Source: Bipolaris cookei
Taxonomy: Eukaryota > Ascomycota > Dothideomycetes > Pleosporales > Pleosporaceae
Length of the DNA stretch: 64,000 bases
Direction of reading: 5' to 3'
Assembly: GCA_002286855.1 (NCBI GenBank)
Contig: NRSV01000051.1
Coordinates: 62,001 to 126,000 of the forward strand
The position numbers and the translations under genes were made by a program. Below the pieces are notes generated by a model. It was not told where the DNA came from, did no database searches, and saw only the letters and a list, made by a program, of their open reading frames with translations. Below, piece by piece: positions 10,595 through 21,704 of the stretch (the first letter of the stretch is position 1; every line of letters starts with the position of its first letter).

Positions 10595-13500
10595 TCAATC
10601 TGTTTCGACACCAACACTACCCTCACGCCGACCTCTAAACCCCACACCCGGCAACCGACTCCTCAACAACAACGAACTACAAACCACACTAACACTGCTC
10701 AACGCCATAGCCAAAGCAGCCCACACAGGATCGAGCTTAACATGCTTCCCACCCGTATGCTCCATCGCCTTCCCACCACCACCTCCTCCTCCAGTAGTAA
10801 TCGGATACAACACCCCCGCCGCAATCGGCATAGCCAGCAAATTATACACAAGTGCCCACCCAAAATTAAAATAAACGCGTCGAAACACGACGCGTGAGAG
10901 ATCCAGCAGCGTAGGTATCGTGGTAAGCCGACTGTTAATCAGGATGAAGGAAGAAGAGCTCAGCGCAATATCCGAGCCCGAGCCGATTGCTATTGATAAA
11001 TCGGCGGTGGAGAGGGCGGGCGCGTCGTTGATGCCGTCGCCTACCATGGCTATTGTTGCACGTTTCTCTCCAACCTTTCTGTTTGCACTGGAGAAGAAAG
11101 AAAAGGGGAGGAAAGAAGAGCGTTTGGGACGTTTACACAGGGTTTGCTGGAGATACTTTATTTTCTGTGCTTTTTGCTCTGGCAGCACGCCCGCGATGAT
11201 GTTGGAGGTGGGGATGCCGACTTGAGCACCGACGGCGTTGGCAGTGGTCGGGTTGTCGCCGGAGAGCATCCAGATGGATATGTCACGCTTGTGAAGTGCG
11301 GCGATGACGCTGCGGGCTTCGGGGCGGAGGGCGTCGGCAATGGAGAAGGTGCAGGCGAGGTGCCAGGTTGGGATCGGGAGGGTTTCGGTCATTGCGGTTG
11401 AGAGGGTTTCGCTGTCGGAGGCAGAGGAGGAATGGGAGGGTTGGAGGGAGGAAGAGGGCATAAAGAGGGCTACGAGGGCGATGGAGTCGCCTTGGGATTT
11501 CCAGGTTTCGAGGAGGGTCGCGGAGGAGGGAGATATGGGGACGGAGTGGTCGGCTATGAAAGTTTCGTTGCCTACGATGGCAGTGATGTCTTGTCCGTCG
11601 ACTCGGAAAGTGCCTTTTAGGCCTTTGCCTGGTACTTCGTCGATATCGACCACTGTTGGCGTGATGTGGTCTTCTCTGTTGCAAAAAGAGACAAGCGCAC
11701 GTGCGATTGGATGATTGCTGTTTTGCTCAAGAGTCTTGACAAGACCTAGTACCAGTGAGCTGTTCTGATCTCCAGAGAACTGGTGGTTCGTCACTGATGG
11801 ATCACCGCCCTGGGTAAGGGTACCCGTCTTGTCGAAAACGATACAGTCGAGAGAACTAGCCTCTTGAAACGCCTCACCTCCGCCTCGAACGAGTATACCG
11901 TGCTTTGCAGCTAGACCGCCTCCAACGAAGAGGGCAGTTGGAGCGGCAAGACCAATACCACAGGGACAGGCAATAACGAAGACGGCAATGGCGAATCGAA
12001 GAGACCAGAGCTCCCATCCACCAGCACCCTCACTCTTCCAGTCATTTGGAATAGCTCCCGTCTTACCGAGAATGAGCCAAATCAGCCAAGTCATGATTGC
12101 AACGGCAATGACAAATGGCACAAAATGCGAAGTGATAACGTCTGCCGCCCTCTCAACAGGCGCACGTCGAGACTGACCCTCCCGCACAGCATTAATAATC
12201 TGATCCAGCATCGACGTCCCACCAATACTCGTAATCGTAATTTGAACAGGAGACCCCTTGTTCATCGTACCCGAGTACACTGTATCACCCTCCACTTTCT
12301 TCACCGGGCGGGACTCCCCCGTCAAACTCGACTCATCAAAGCTCGAACTTCCCTCTACAATCTCACCGTCAAACGGCGGCGATGCACCATGGTGAACTCG
12401 AACTACATCCCCAATTTCAAGCAGATCGGTAGCGATCTTGATATCGCCTTGTTCAGAGTCCACAAGGATGGCTTCACTGGGACGTAGCTTCCCCAGCGAC
12501 GTAACCGCATCCCCCGTCTTCGCCTTGCTATATGCTTCCAAGAAGCGACCAATAAGCAAGAACATAGTCAGAAAGACGACAGCATCGAAATACGAATCGT
12601 GCATTGAGCCGTGGGACATTTTTGTAGCTGCCAGAACGAGTTCTGCAATCGATGCAAGATACGCAATGGTAGTACCGAGCGATATGAGCATATTCATGCT
12701 TCCAAATCGCGTGAAGCGATGGAGAATCGGTGTTCGACTCCCCGGTCGCCACAGGGCCTTTATTTCCTTGATCGCGCGCCGGTGGAATGTGTCTGCCGCG
12801 AAGAAATAAATGGGCGTTGCGAGAATGAAGAGGGCCCAGCTTAGTCTTGTGACATTGCCTGCCCACATGGGTTGCATGAGGTACTTGCGTATGGGATTCT
12901 CGGTGCTGATTAGGCTCATGAAGACGATTCCCAAAATGAATGTGGGTATGGCGATGATGACACAGAATGTAAGGCGGAGGAGGGTTCGTTTGCGTTCTTG
13001 TGCGTGCATTTGGCGTGCGCGTTCCTCGATCGTAGGCGGGTGGAAGATTGAGGGGGTGAAGACGGGGTTGAGGCCGGAAATAGTGGAGAAGATATGTCGG
13101 ACGGTGAAGGTAGGGGGGCCCGGTACATACCGAATGTGTAGGATCGGGTTTTCGAGGGATATAGGGGGGTCTTCGAGTACGAATGTATGCTTATCTGCAA
13201 AAGCTTCTTGGAGTCCTTGTATGATATTCGGCGGGCAATGTTCACAGAACATACCATCGATGCGTACCGCAACTGTTCGCTCGATTGCTTCGATTACTGG
13301 TGTGCCGTCTGGGATAACATGGTCGATTGTGGCCGTGTACCCAACGTCTTCAATGATTCCTTCGATTTCTAAGAGATGCTCCTTGCCAGTAAAAATTATG
13401 GTTGCACTGTTTGAGACTAGATTGACATCGATCGACTTGATCCAGGCATGCGGTTCCAGTGCCCGAGTCACGTTGCCGACACATGACGAACACGTTAGAC

Positions 13501-14008
13501 CACCGAGCAAGTAAGTTGCGCGCCAACGCTCCGTCTTTTGTTTCGATGATTTCGCTTCTGGCGCCGTATTTTGGACCTCCTCCAACTTCTCTACTTCGAC
13601 GTCGAAGCCACAGTCTTCAATCGTCTCTACAAGCTCGTCACACTTGGCCTTTCCAGTGAAAACAACCACCCCACTGTTTGTAAGAAGGTTAATGTTAACT
13701 GATTGGACCCATGCATGTGCTTGAACAGCGTGCGTGATAGCGGACACACAAGAGCTGCATGTCATTCCAGTGATGGCAACTGTGACCTTGTATGTCGTAG
13801 GAGCACTTGGAGACTCAACGGCGATAAAATCCTCGGACACGGGTGTTTGCAGTTCGGAAGATGTAGCGCCATTCATGCTCGTTCTAACGGAAGTTGTGAT
13901 GGATGAGTGAGGTTCGCATGTTGGTACGTCTGCGCTGTGTACGCTGACCACGCCTTGCTCTTTCTCCAATTCCTCGCATTGCGCCAGGGGCTCTTCTTTC
14001 TCTTGCAT
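10595..14008 (-). CDS. CCC2: P1B-type copper-transporting ATPase (Ccc2-like)
   Basis: Pumps Cu(I) into the late secretory pathway for cuproenzyme loading. Single exon; the first ATG in frame is at 14008, giving 1137 residues. The frame is open further up to 14056, but with no ATG. Metal-binding domains: GMTCSSC (about residue 81), GLTCSSC (about 170) and a degenerate GMFCEHC (about 254). P-type core: actuator TGES (about 563), CPC in the membrane (about 681), phosphorylation site DKTGTLTQ (Asp about 726), the NHPIA motif of copper pumps and GDGINDAP (about 990). An ALAMALSS segment in the last membrane helix fits the MxxSS copper site. A glycine-rich insert lies in the last luminal/cytosolic loop. 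The CPC and CxxC set indicates Cu(I)/Ag(I) rather than Zn or Cd. Ending the protein with VGVETD is unremarkable. Confidence 0.95.
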   Translation of the reverse strand: MQEKEEPLAQCEELEKEQGVVSVHSADVPTCEPHSSITTSVRTSMNGATSSELQTPVSEDFIAVESPSAPTTYKVTVAITGMTCSSCVSAITHAVQAHAWVQSVNINLLTNSGVVVFTGKAKCDELVETIEDCGFDVEVEKLEEVQNTAPEAKSSKQKTERWRATYLLGGLTCSSCVGNVTRALEPHAWIKSIDVNLVSNSATIIFTGKEHLLEIEGIIEDVGYTATIDHVIPDGTPVIEAIERTVAVRIDGMFCEHCPPNIIQGLQEAFADKHTFVLEDPPISLENPILHIRYVPGPPTFTVRHIFSTISGLNPVFTPSIFHPPTIEERARQMHAQERKRTLLRLTFCVIIAIPTFILGIVFMSLISTENPIRKYLMQPMWAGNVTRLSWALFILATPIYFFAADTFHRRAIKEIKALWRPGSRTPILHRFTRFGSMNMLISLGTTIAYLASIAELVLAATKMSHGSMHDSYFDAVVFLTMFLLIGRFLEAYSKAKTGDAVTSLGKLRPSEAILVDSEQGDIKIATDLLEIGDVVRVHHGASPPFDGEIVEGSSSFDESSLTGESRPVKKVEGDTVYSGTMNKGSPVQITITSIGGTSMLDQIINAVREGQSRRAPVERAADVITSHFVPFVIAVAIMTWLIWLILGKTGAIPNDWKSEGAGGWELWSLRFAIAVFVIACPCGIGLAAPTALFVGGGLAAKHGILVRGGGEAFQEASSLDCIVFDKTGTLTQGGDPSVTNHQFSGDQNSSLVLGLVKTLEQNSNHPIARALVSFCNREDHITPTVVDIDEVPGKGLKGTFRVDGQDITAIVGNETFIADHSVPISPSSATLLETWKSQGDSIALVALFMPSSSLQPSHSSSASDSETLSTAMTETLPIPTWHLACTFSIADALRPEARSVIAALHKRDISIWMLSGDNPTTANAVGAQVGIPTSNIIAGVLPEQKAQKIKYLQQTLCKRPKRSSFLPFSFFSSANRKVGEKRATIAMVGDGINDAPALSTADLSIAIGSGSDIALSSSSFILINSRLTTIPTLLDLSRVVFRRVYFNFGWALVYNLLAMPIAAGVLYPITTGGGGGGGKAMEHTGGKHVKLDPVWAALAMALSSVSVVCSSLLLRSRLPGVGFRGRREGSVGVETD

Positions 14009-15672
14009 TTCGTATTTGGAGTCACCGAACCCTTGATCGTATAACCAATAACTCACGACACCCTTTCAGATGGCGTGCTACTCCCCACTTTTACCCTCAC
14101 CCTCCAAGTTCCTATCCTCGACTGGGTACCTGGCCGCTTTGTTATTTGAGAGGCACTGTGAATTTGGAATCTGTCAATTCCTAATGAACCAGTAATTTCG
14201 TCAACATTAAGTGATGTGATATGGCGTAGTGTACTACAGGAGATAAAACAAAGAGTATGGACAGAAGAAAGGCATGGTAAGGAAGTGAGACAAGCGATGG
14301 GAAAGACGAAGTAGGCAGGTATGGCCACCGTGCCTTCTTATTTGAGCCAACGAGCTTCACTGATTAATCTACACATCAAGACTTAACACAGAGCTTTAGA
14401 GTGTTGTCTGTAAGGCTAGGGCTACACTAGTCCACATATGGGTGGTGATGCACGCGCTCGTGCAACAGAGGGTGCATCGTGTCAAGATGCCGAGCCGAAC
14501 AGTGTTGAGCGATGGTTTATTAGGTCATCATGCATCCAATTAAGAATATGTCCTGGCTGGACATGTTGTAATTATGTTGGTTCGAAGTGGGTCAGCATGG
14601 TAAGGCCAGGCTAGTGCTCATTATCGGAGGAAGGTATAGAGTGGTGCCAATGCGCCGCAAAAAAGCAGTACAGTTGAGCATAGTTAGCGCCTCAACTTGA
14701 CGGTTTGTGCCGCATACTTACTCTTGGGGAAGCTATCCGAGAAAAAGAACAATCAACCGTAGATCTCAAAAGATTTTTTACTGCATGAACATGCATGAGT
14801 TCCTTGTAGCTCTCGTGGCATGCTGAAATTACATCCGAAGGACCTTTCCTGAACGAAGAAATTTGATAGGCTTTGATCTCAGGGCATATACTACTATTCC
14901 TCTAATCTACACTAAGATGTTGGGAATTTCTTTTAGCTAGCACCAGATCACATAATGAACACTGCGATATCCCTTTTTACATCCAGTTGCAAACAGCCAG
15001 TAGCAAGCGAAAGGGAATGAAAAGGGTCTCTCCTTGGAAGAGAGAAAGAGAAGGGAATCAACAACGAGCGATCACCAGTCAAAGCAGATGGGGCAATTGC
15101 GACAGTTACGACAGTCACGGTAGCTAACAATTAAAGAAGCAAGAGCAATCAAAGCGCTCTAAATATATGGAACTAAAGTTGAATCCCTCACCATAGCCGT
15201 GTTTGGCCTATCAGTATCATGTTACGCAAATGTCGTGCGACGCTGACACGTATATGCAAGAGTAATGAGTATATAGTAGGGCGTAAACTAATACCAATCC
15301 CTGAGGAGCTACTCGATTCTCAAATGAAAGAAAATGAACTTTGTTACAGGGCGATATCTCACTCGGGCCGACGATGTTAAGAGAATCGCTATTTGCTTGG
15401 TCTCAAGTATCGTGCCAATCATCTTGTCGGGTTTTAATCTGTAAGCTCAAACTGAGTTCAAATCTGTTTTGCCATTGGTCCTCATAAGTCGCGGAGCGAG
15501 CGTCATTATTTCCTATCTAAGAACGCCAAGTAAAGGATAATCGGGTACACGGAAATGGATAGTGATGCAACTCTATAGTCTAATGTGAAAAGCCCACACT
15601 CATCCGATATATCAGTTTTCAAAACAATGTAACTTGCAGAGTGCGAGCTGTAGGATAAAACACCCAGCTGTT
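14009..15672. other. Intergenic region upstream of the copper ATPase
   Basis: About 1.6 kb. The proximal part must contain the copper ATPase promoter. A frame at 14053-14328 (-) was considered as an upstream exon but cannot be joined sensibly. The rest, 14330-15670, is moderately AT-rich without recognised genes or repeats. Confidence 0.4.
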
Positions 15673-17366
15673 CTACAGCTCATCCTTTTCGTCGACGTCG
15701 ACGTCGTCTCTTGAAATGCTCTTCGCCTCGAAAGTATCTCCTTTCTTTGCAACTCTTCGCAGCCGAAAGACTCGCGCAGCGTGACTCTTTACGTCCGCTT
15801 TGAGTAACCCGCCGCCTCGGGCTACGCCAATCTTCTCACCAAATAGTCGTGGATCTTCTTGCGCAAGACCAATAGCGTACGGAATTTCGGTAGCGTTGTA
15901 CCAGTTCGTCTTTGTTAGTACGGCTTGCTTCTCTGAACTTGTCTTTGCCGCAAGTATCTGTTCAGCTGTCTCCTCGGACATGCGATTCGCCCAAAGATCA
16001 TGGATGTCCCAGTCGTACTTGTTGTGCGGTGCTGAGCCTCCAGGTCCGTAGGGTATGAAAATCTCCGCGAGTGAGACACTCATCTCAATATCTTTTCCGC
16101 CAGCATTCAGGAGAATCACAACTTCGTCGCCATTGTGCAAATGTCCAGCCCACACGTGCGTCTCACCGACGCCCCACTCGTCTTTGGCGACACCCTCGGT
16201 ATCGCGTCGGACCCGCGTTACACTTCTACCATGGGGGTCCTGGCTCAGCGCGATGATAGCCGGATTGTTGATAATGGTAAGCGCAGAAGCTGGCATATCG
16301 CGCAGGTCGTTGCCAAGGAACAACGGAGATTTGAGGGCTGCCCAAAGGGCAAAGTGTGCTTTATACTCCTCATCAGTCATACCACCCTGTCCGACTTCGA
16401 GCATGTCGAGGTCGCTCCAGCCACCAGGAATGCTACGGTCTGCAAATGGCGCAACCTTGTTAAGAATAAATAGTACCGAGCAGTGAGTTCCCGGTGCTAC
16501 ACAGTTGACGTCACCTGGCGCCACGGTGTTGCAGCCGCAGAGATCGTCGGGTCGTGTAAATGAATCATAAATGTCGCCTGTAATGCGCCAAGAGTTCGAG
16601 ATGGACATCCCCCACTATCATCAAATATTAGTACACGCTCATTGTAGCACCAAACATGCAAGAGCGGCATGTATCTTACCGTATGAACCAGATCTTCACC
16701 CCAATTACACAAATTGAACAAAATGTTCCGTCCTGTCGCTTTCAAGGCATCTGCCATGGTCTTAAAACGATTGAATGATACCGACGGAGTACCGACGCGG
16801 CCCATATGATAGCAGCTGTCATACTTCAACATGTCCACTCCCCATCCAGCAAAGCTCTTTGCGTCATCAATTTCATGGTCGAGCGACCCAGCTACTTGAT
16901 TTTAGTGTGACAATATGGGATGGGGGATGGGGGTTTGTCATACCGAATCTCGCGCAAGTCATCTCGCCAGCACTGCTGTACATTCCAAACTTGAGATTGC
17001 GGCCATGGAGATGGTCTGAAATTGACTTTAAGCCATTGGGAAACTTTTCCAGTGCCGGTTGAAGTTTTCCTTCCTTGTCGCGGCCCTTGGGGTTTTGCCA
17101 GCAATCATCTAGGACAACGTAGTTGTAACCTAGGTCTCGCAGACCCAAGTCGATGATCTGGGCCGAGGTTGTGAGAAGCAGGTTTTCGGAAACATCGCAT
17201 CCAAACGCGTTCCAGTTGTTCTTTTGAGATCAGCGAGTGAATCAGATAATGGACAGAAACATCGTACCCAACCCATTGGCGGTGTGATAGCAAGACCATT
17301 GTTTACGGCAGTTGCGACGTTGGCTAGGGCCGTGACGACGAGAATGCTGCTATGTGAGGGAGGCAT
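15673..17366 (-). CDS. GH27 alpha-galactosidase with C-terminal KDEL
   Basis: Hydrolyses terminal alpha-1,6-galactose from melibiose, raffinose-type sugars or galactomannan. Minus-strand exons are 17366-17268, 17220-16944, 16891-16680 and 16614-15673, giving 509 residues. The N-terminus has a hydrophobic signal peptide (MPPSHSSILVVTALANV..). The mature enzyme opens with the GH27 hallmark ITPPMGWNNWNAFGCDVSE, restored across intron 1. YNYVVLDDCWQ, MYSSAGEMTCARFAGSLDHE and the nucleophile segment DMLKYDSCY (Asp about 150) follow, then GEDLVHTWGMSISNSWRITGD and the acid/base region GGWSDLDMLEVG. A beta-sandwich C-terminal domain comes next. The protein ends in VDVDEKDEL, a KDEL tetrapeptide expected to retrieve it to the ER, which is unusual for a secreted glycosidase. 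It is in tandem with the Zn2Cys6 activator and near a sugar transporter. Confidence 0.93.
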
Positions 17367-17663
17367 GTCGGAGAACTGGTATTGTCTCTCCAACAACGCA
17401 GACCAGATTAGCAAGTTGAGCAGACTTAAATGGCTGTACCTCCCCTCAGTGAACACGAATCTCTGTACTAGATTACCGAAGTTGAAACTCGAATGTGGGG
17501 GTGCTCCGCACGTGTCTGGGAAAACTGATAGGTTTTCCGCCGCTAACATTGTCCAAGGATTTCATCCCCGCCTTTCGTATCGACTGGATCCTATGACCTA
17601 GACTTGGCTCAAATCCATACCATTGCCATACCGAGTGTGTGGTAGAGCAAATCTTCTTCGTTC

Positions 17664-19324
17664 TTATAGAGATAGACCTGAGTAGCAAGAGAGCGGCGAC
17701 TGCTTGCTCAATGCCAGCAGCGCCTCGTACTCAGGATCGTGGTCTCTCGGTTCAAGCTCCATGTGAGGGGCAAACTGGACTAGAAAGCGTAACAGCCACC
17801 GATCGAGTACAAAACTAGTTTCTTTGCTTCGAAGACATGTCTGGTGGAACGCTCGAAGACGGCTCATAGCACCATCCACACTAGGCCAATATGCGCGCAA
17901 TCGGAGCAAGATCTCAAAGTTGCGCTCAAGTCTTGCTTTTGAAATTCTTATCTCTGCTTCGTCAGCGGAAAAGAGGAGGGTATGGATCTGGACAGTGGAT
18001 GCAATGACGAGGACGTGCGACACTGCCGAGTACATGACTTCGCTACCAGGTGTCCCATGTGAACGATACACCAGCGAGCAAAGCCGCGCAGCATGCTGTT
18101 TGCATGCGTCGGCATATCGCCCAGACTCTGCCGAGGCCTCAGTCGACAGGGATAGAAACTGGTAATTCAGGAGTTGACCAAAATGGTAGTATCCTAGATA
18201 TACAGCCGCAAACATACGCCCATGACCCCGTGAGGCAAAGTACTTGAAGTTGTCTGGCGTGTCACGCAAATGTTGCGGAAGGTTTTCGAGCCAGACGTCC
18301 AAGTCGCGCGACAACTCGCGCATGCCTTTCTCAAGTGGCATGCCTTCAAGGTGGTCTGACACGCATGTGCGATTGAAATCAATGATTTTGGACAAGATCC
18401 TGTTGAGTTTCACCATCTCAGCCATGAGGGGAGAGGATACAGAGGATGTCGGATTAATGCACCCGTGTTCCGAATCGGTGCCCATAGACGAGAAAGGAAA
18501 TTCGTCAACTGGCAGAGGCACAGCGATGTCAAATGGCATTATGCGCGGCAATCGTACTGCAGTTGAAGACCAAACATCGACCATGCATATGGTCCACCAT
18601 ATTCTTATGTTTACTTCACGCTCTATTAGGCTGGCAACTGGACGGCTTGGCAAGTCGAGGGCCAGACACATGCGCCCAGCCATGCTGTAATAGATATTCT
18701 CAACATCGGTCTGGCCGCTAGCGGCAGCGTATGCGCCCAGGAGCAGGCACACTTGAACGGTGGTGGGGTGCAGATGACGGATGTTAAGCAATTCCTCACT
18801 TCGTATCCGGTAGCGTTCGCCCCGTTCCCTCGGGTCTGTTCCATGGAATGCTTGATTGGTTGAGAATCTTGCCGAGAGAGCGAACATTGCAAGGAGCACA
18901 ATTGCCGGGACTCGGTCATGCATGACATCTTGGAGAAAGGATGCGCGATGGTAGATGGAGTGGAACTGGTCGTGAATGTAGTCGAAATACAAATCGACTA
19001 GCTCTCGTCTCAGTGCAAGGGGCGGCAGGTCTGGTTCGGCTTGCCTTGCTGGAGTTGCATCCTGGTTCTGGGGATGCTGTGGAGGCGAATTGAGCGATTG
19101 CAGCCTAGCCTTGCGCCTTGCATAGTACCCGCCTTCTGGTGGGCCTTGAATACACTGTTGGCCATGTGACGAACAGTACTCACATACCGCATCCACGCCG
19201 TGTGTCGGATAGATGCATTTGCGACGACGCGCCCTGTGACAGCGTCAGCATGGATGTGTGGCTTGAAGATGTCAATGTGGTTGAGGGCTTACCGGCAAAC
19301 TGTACAGGCAGACGGTTTGCGCAT
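17664..19324 (-). CDS. Zn2Cys6 transcription factor with fungal-specific TF domain
   Basis: Nuclear activator or repressor. Exons are 19324-19293 and 19233-17664 (intron 59 nt), 533 residues. The short first exon is needed to complete the zinc cluster. The spliced N-terminus reads MRKPSACTVCRARRRKC, then an 11-residue loop, then CEYCSSHGQQC, a textbook CX2CX6C-X11-CX2CX6C. The middle homology region starts at DLYFDYIHDQFHSIYHRASFL and includes RIWWTICMVDVWSSTAVRLPR, typical of the fungal_trans fold. It lies between the alpha-galactosidase (same strand, 297 bp downstream) and a sugar transporter (divergent, sharing a 580-bp promoter). Local regulation of these two genes is therefore inferred. 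No closer subfamily (such as Gal4, AraR or MalR) could be named with confidence. Confidence 0.92.
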
Positions 19325-19904
19325 AGCGTGTTAAAAGCAGCCAAGTTTGGCGACCATCTCTGGGGTAAGGAAAGCGGAGAACTGACGGAAAAGTGAATGG
19401 TGTGAATGAAGACTCTGGCTGGGCACGACTCGCAACAACCTCGGAGCGGCTGAGGCCAGAACAGGAAATTGGCCCGCCAAGCGCAAACACGTGCCATTCC
19501 CTCTACTAGCGGCGGTTTACTGGCGGAAAAGTCTCTCCTCTGGGCAATGGACTGGGCAAGTCTCGTCGGCGCTGCTTATTGGACAACGCGCCCAGCAGAA
19601 TGCTCCATCTTGTCCCCATGGGCATGTTGTATCAACTTCTCCCCATGGTTTTCCCCGCAAGTAGATCTGGCCATGCCCCTCTCGGTCACTACCGAGCACC
19701 TGGGCCAACCACTCCCTCGGGCTAGCCTTCACTCGTGGCACGACTCTGGTCCGACTCTTAACGCTTGTAGCCATGCTCTCGGCCGCTCTATATATCTACG
19801 CCTCGGCCCCATTCAAATCTTTTCTCACTTCAGTCTCCATCTTCAACCCTCAATCCCCTGGAACAACTCTGTGTGTCTTGCCCGATCCTCGAGCTTGAAC
19901 CGCC
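19325..19904. promoter_or_regulatory. Shared divergent promoter of the Zn2Cys6 factor and sugar transporter
   Basis: 580 bp between outward-facing starts. It contains a perfect CGG-N6-CCG palindrome (19681-19696), several isolated CGG triplets (such as GCGGCGG and TGGCGG near 19510-19525) and a TATATAT box at 19789-19795, about 110 bp before the transporter ATG. Confidence 0.65.
19681..19696. promoter_or_regulatory. CGG-N6-CCG palindrome, candidate zinc-cluster binding site
   Basis: The sequence CTCGGTCACTACCGAG is a perfect inverted repeat with 6-bp arms and a 4-bp spacer, giving CGG and CCG half-sites 6 bp apart. Dimeric Zn2Cys6 proteins such as Ppr1 and UaY use this spacing. It lies about 210 bp before the transporter start and 360 bp from the activator start. 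Binding by the neighbouring factor is inference. Confidence 0.55.
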
Positions 19905-21704
19905 ATGGCTTCCAAGGAGAAGACCGAAGCCCAAGTGGCTGAGCATGTTGCCTCTCACACCTCCGACCCTGTCGACGACACCAGTGCGGCCATAAGCAAT
20001 GAGCAAAACATGACTGTTCGCCAGGCCTTGCGCTTTTGGTCCAAGGCCATCATCTTCTCTTTCATCATCTCACTCTGCGTCGTCATGGAAGGATATGATA
20101 CAAGCTTGATGAACAAGTTCTTCGCCTTCACTCCCTTTCGCAACCGGTTCGGCGATCAGATCGATGCTGATGGCAACAAGCTGGTCTCTTCGCGATGGCA
20201 GACTATCATTCTCAATGGAACTCAGGTGTGGAACTCACTTCAACCATCAACATTATCAATTAACATGATATGATAGGTTGGATGTATCCTTGGTCTCATC
20301 ATCAACGGCTACATCACAGAATGGATCGGATACAAAAAAACCATGATTGGCAGCATGGTCTTCATGGTCGGCGCCATCTTCATTCCATTCTTCTCTACTG
20401 GCCTGGAAATGTTCCTTGTGGGTGGTATCATCCAGGGTCTTCCGTGGGGTGTTTTCCAGACACTTGCCATTTCATATGCTGCGGATCTTTGTCCCTTGCA
20501 ACTCAGAGGTACGTGAACCAAATGCGCGGAGCACAAGGCAATGCTGACTAGTACCAGGATACATGACGTCGTGGATCAATATGTGCTGGGTTATTGGTGG
20601 TCTTCTCTCCACTGGTATCCTTACTGGACTGATGAAGAACGCGACGCAGTGGGGCTACCGTGTTCCTTTTGCCCTCCAGTGGATCTGGCCGATTCCTATC
20701 ATTGCCGCTACCCTCCTTGCACCCGAATCCCCATGGTGGCTCGTCAGGCAGGGCCGTATCGACGAGGCCAAGGATGCAATCCGCAAGATTATCACCCCTA
20801 CCGAAGGCGTCAAGTTTGATCTGGATGCCCACGTTGAGATGATGATTGTTACCGACCAGTACGAGAAGCAGGTTGGAGCAGGAACCAACTACTGGCATTT
20901 GTTCCGCGGCAGTGACCTTCACCGCACTGAGGTTAGCGCCATGGCATTTATCACGCAAGCACTATGTGGAGTTCCTTTCATGGGATTCGGAACGCAATTC
21001 ATGCTCGGTGTTGGTCTTAGTCAAGACGATTCGTTCCATCTCACCATTGGTCAGGATTGCTTGGGTCTAGTTGGTTGCTTCATCGCCTGGTGGATCATGA
21101 CGCGTTTTGGCCGACGACCCATTTACCTCGTCGGTTTAACCTCCATCTTCCTCATTCTTTTGATTGTTGGGTTTCTCGGCCTCGCACCGCAGTCGAACAA
21201 GAGCGCCGGTCTGGCCGGAGGTATTATGATCATCCTCATGATTTTCTGCTTCCAGGTATGTTTTTCGAGCTGTGGTTTTCTTCGTATTTTCTCTAACGTG
21301 ACTAGCTTTCCCTCGGGCCCATCTGCTATTCCCTCGCTGCCGAAATTCCTTCTTCCCGTCTCAGGGTAAAGACCGTCGCTCTTTCTCGGGCATCCTACAA
21401 CTCTATTGTCTTCGCCACCAACACCATCATGCCCAAGATGGTCGGTAAGAATGACTGGAACTGGGGTGCCAAAGGCGGCTTCTTCTGGGCTGGTATTGCA
21501 CTGCTCTTCATTGTCTGGGGTTATTTCCGTCTTCCTGAGCCTAGGGGCTTCACATACTCTGAGCTTGATGTCATGTTTGAGCACAGGGTTTCGGCGCGCA
21601 AGTTCACTCGTGAAGTAGCAGACTCCCTGAAGCCTGCTCTCAGGGACACTGCGATGCAGTATGAGAAACAGAACAACATTGAGCGAGTAGAGTCGCGTGC
21701 ATAA
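19905..21704 (+). CDS. MFS sugar transporter, alpha-glucoside/maltose permease type
   Basis: Twelve-span plasma-membrane sugar:proton symporter. Exons are 19905-20225, 20277-20508, 20558-21255 and 21306-21704; introns are 51, 49 and 50 nt; 549 residues. It starts MASKEKTEAQVAEHV with a hydrophilic cytosolic tail. The first span has the VVMEGYDTSLMNKFFAF motif characteristic of maltose/alpha-glucoside permeases. PLQLRGYMTSWINMCW, restored at intron 2, and PESPWWLVRQGRIDEAKDAI are sugar-porter signatures at the mid-protein loop. The second half has GRRPIYLVG and ends PEPRGFTYSELDVMFEHRV, the usual PETKG-like motif. Its position beside an alpha-galactosidase and a regulator suggests uptake of an alpha-linked oligosaccharide (melibiose-like or raffinose-like). 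The actual substrate cannot be read from sequence. Confidence 0.93.

Noticed and set aside
14053..14328. Open minus-strand frame before the copper ATPase, considered as an upstream exon
   Set aside because: Joining it needs an intron of about 25 nt, too short; the internal ATG at 14008 suffices.
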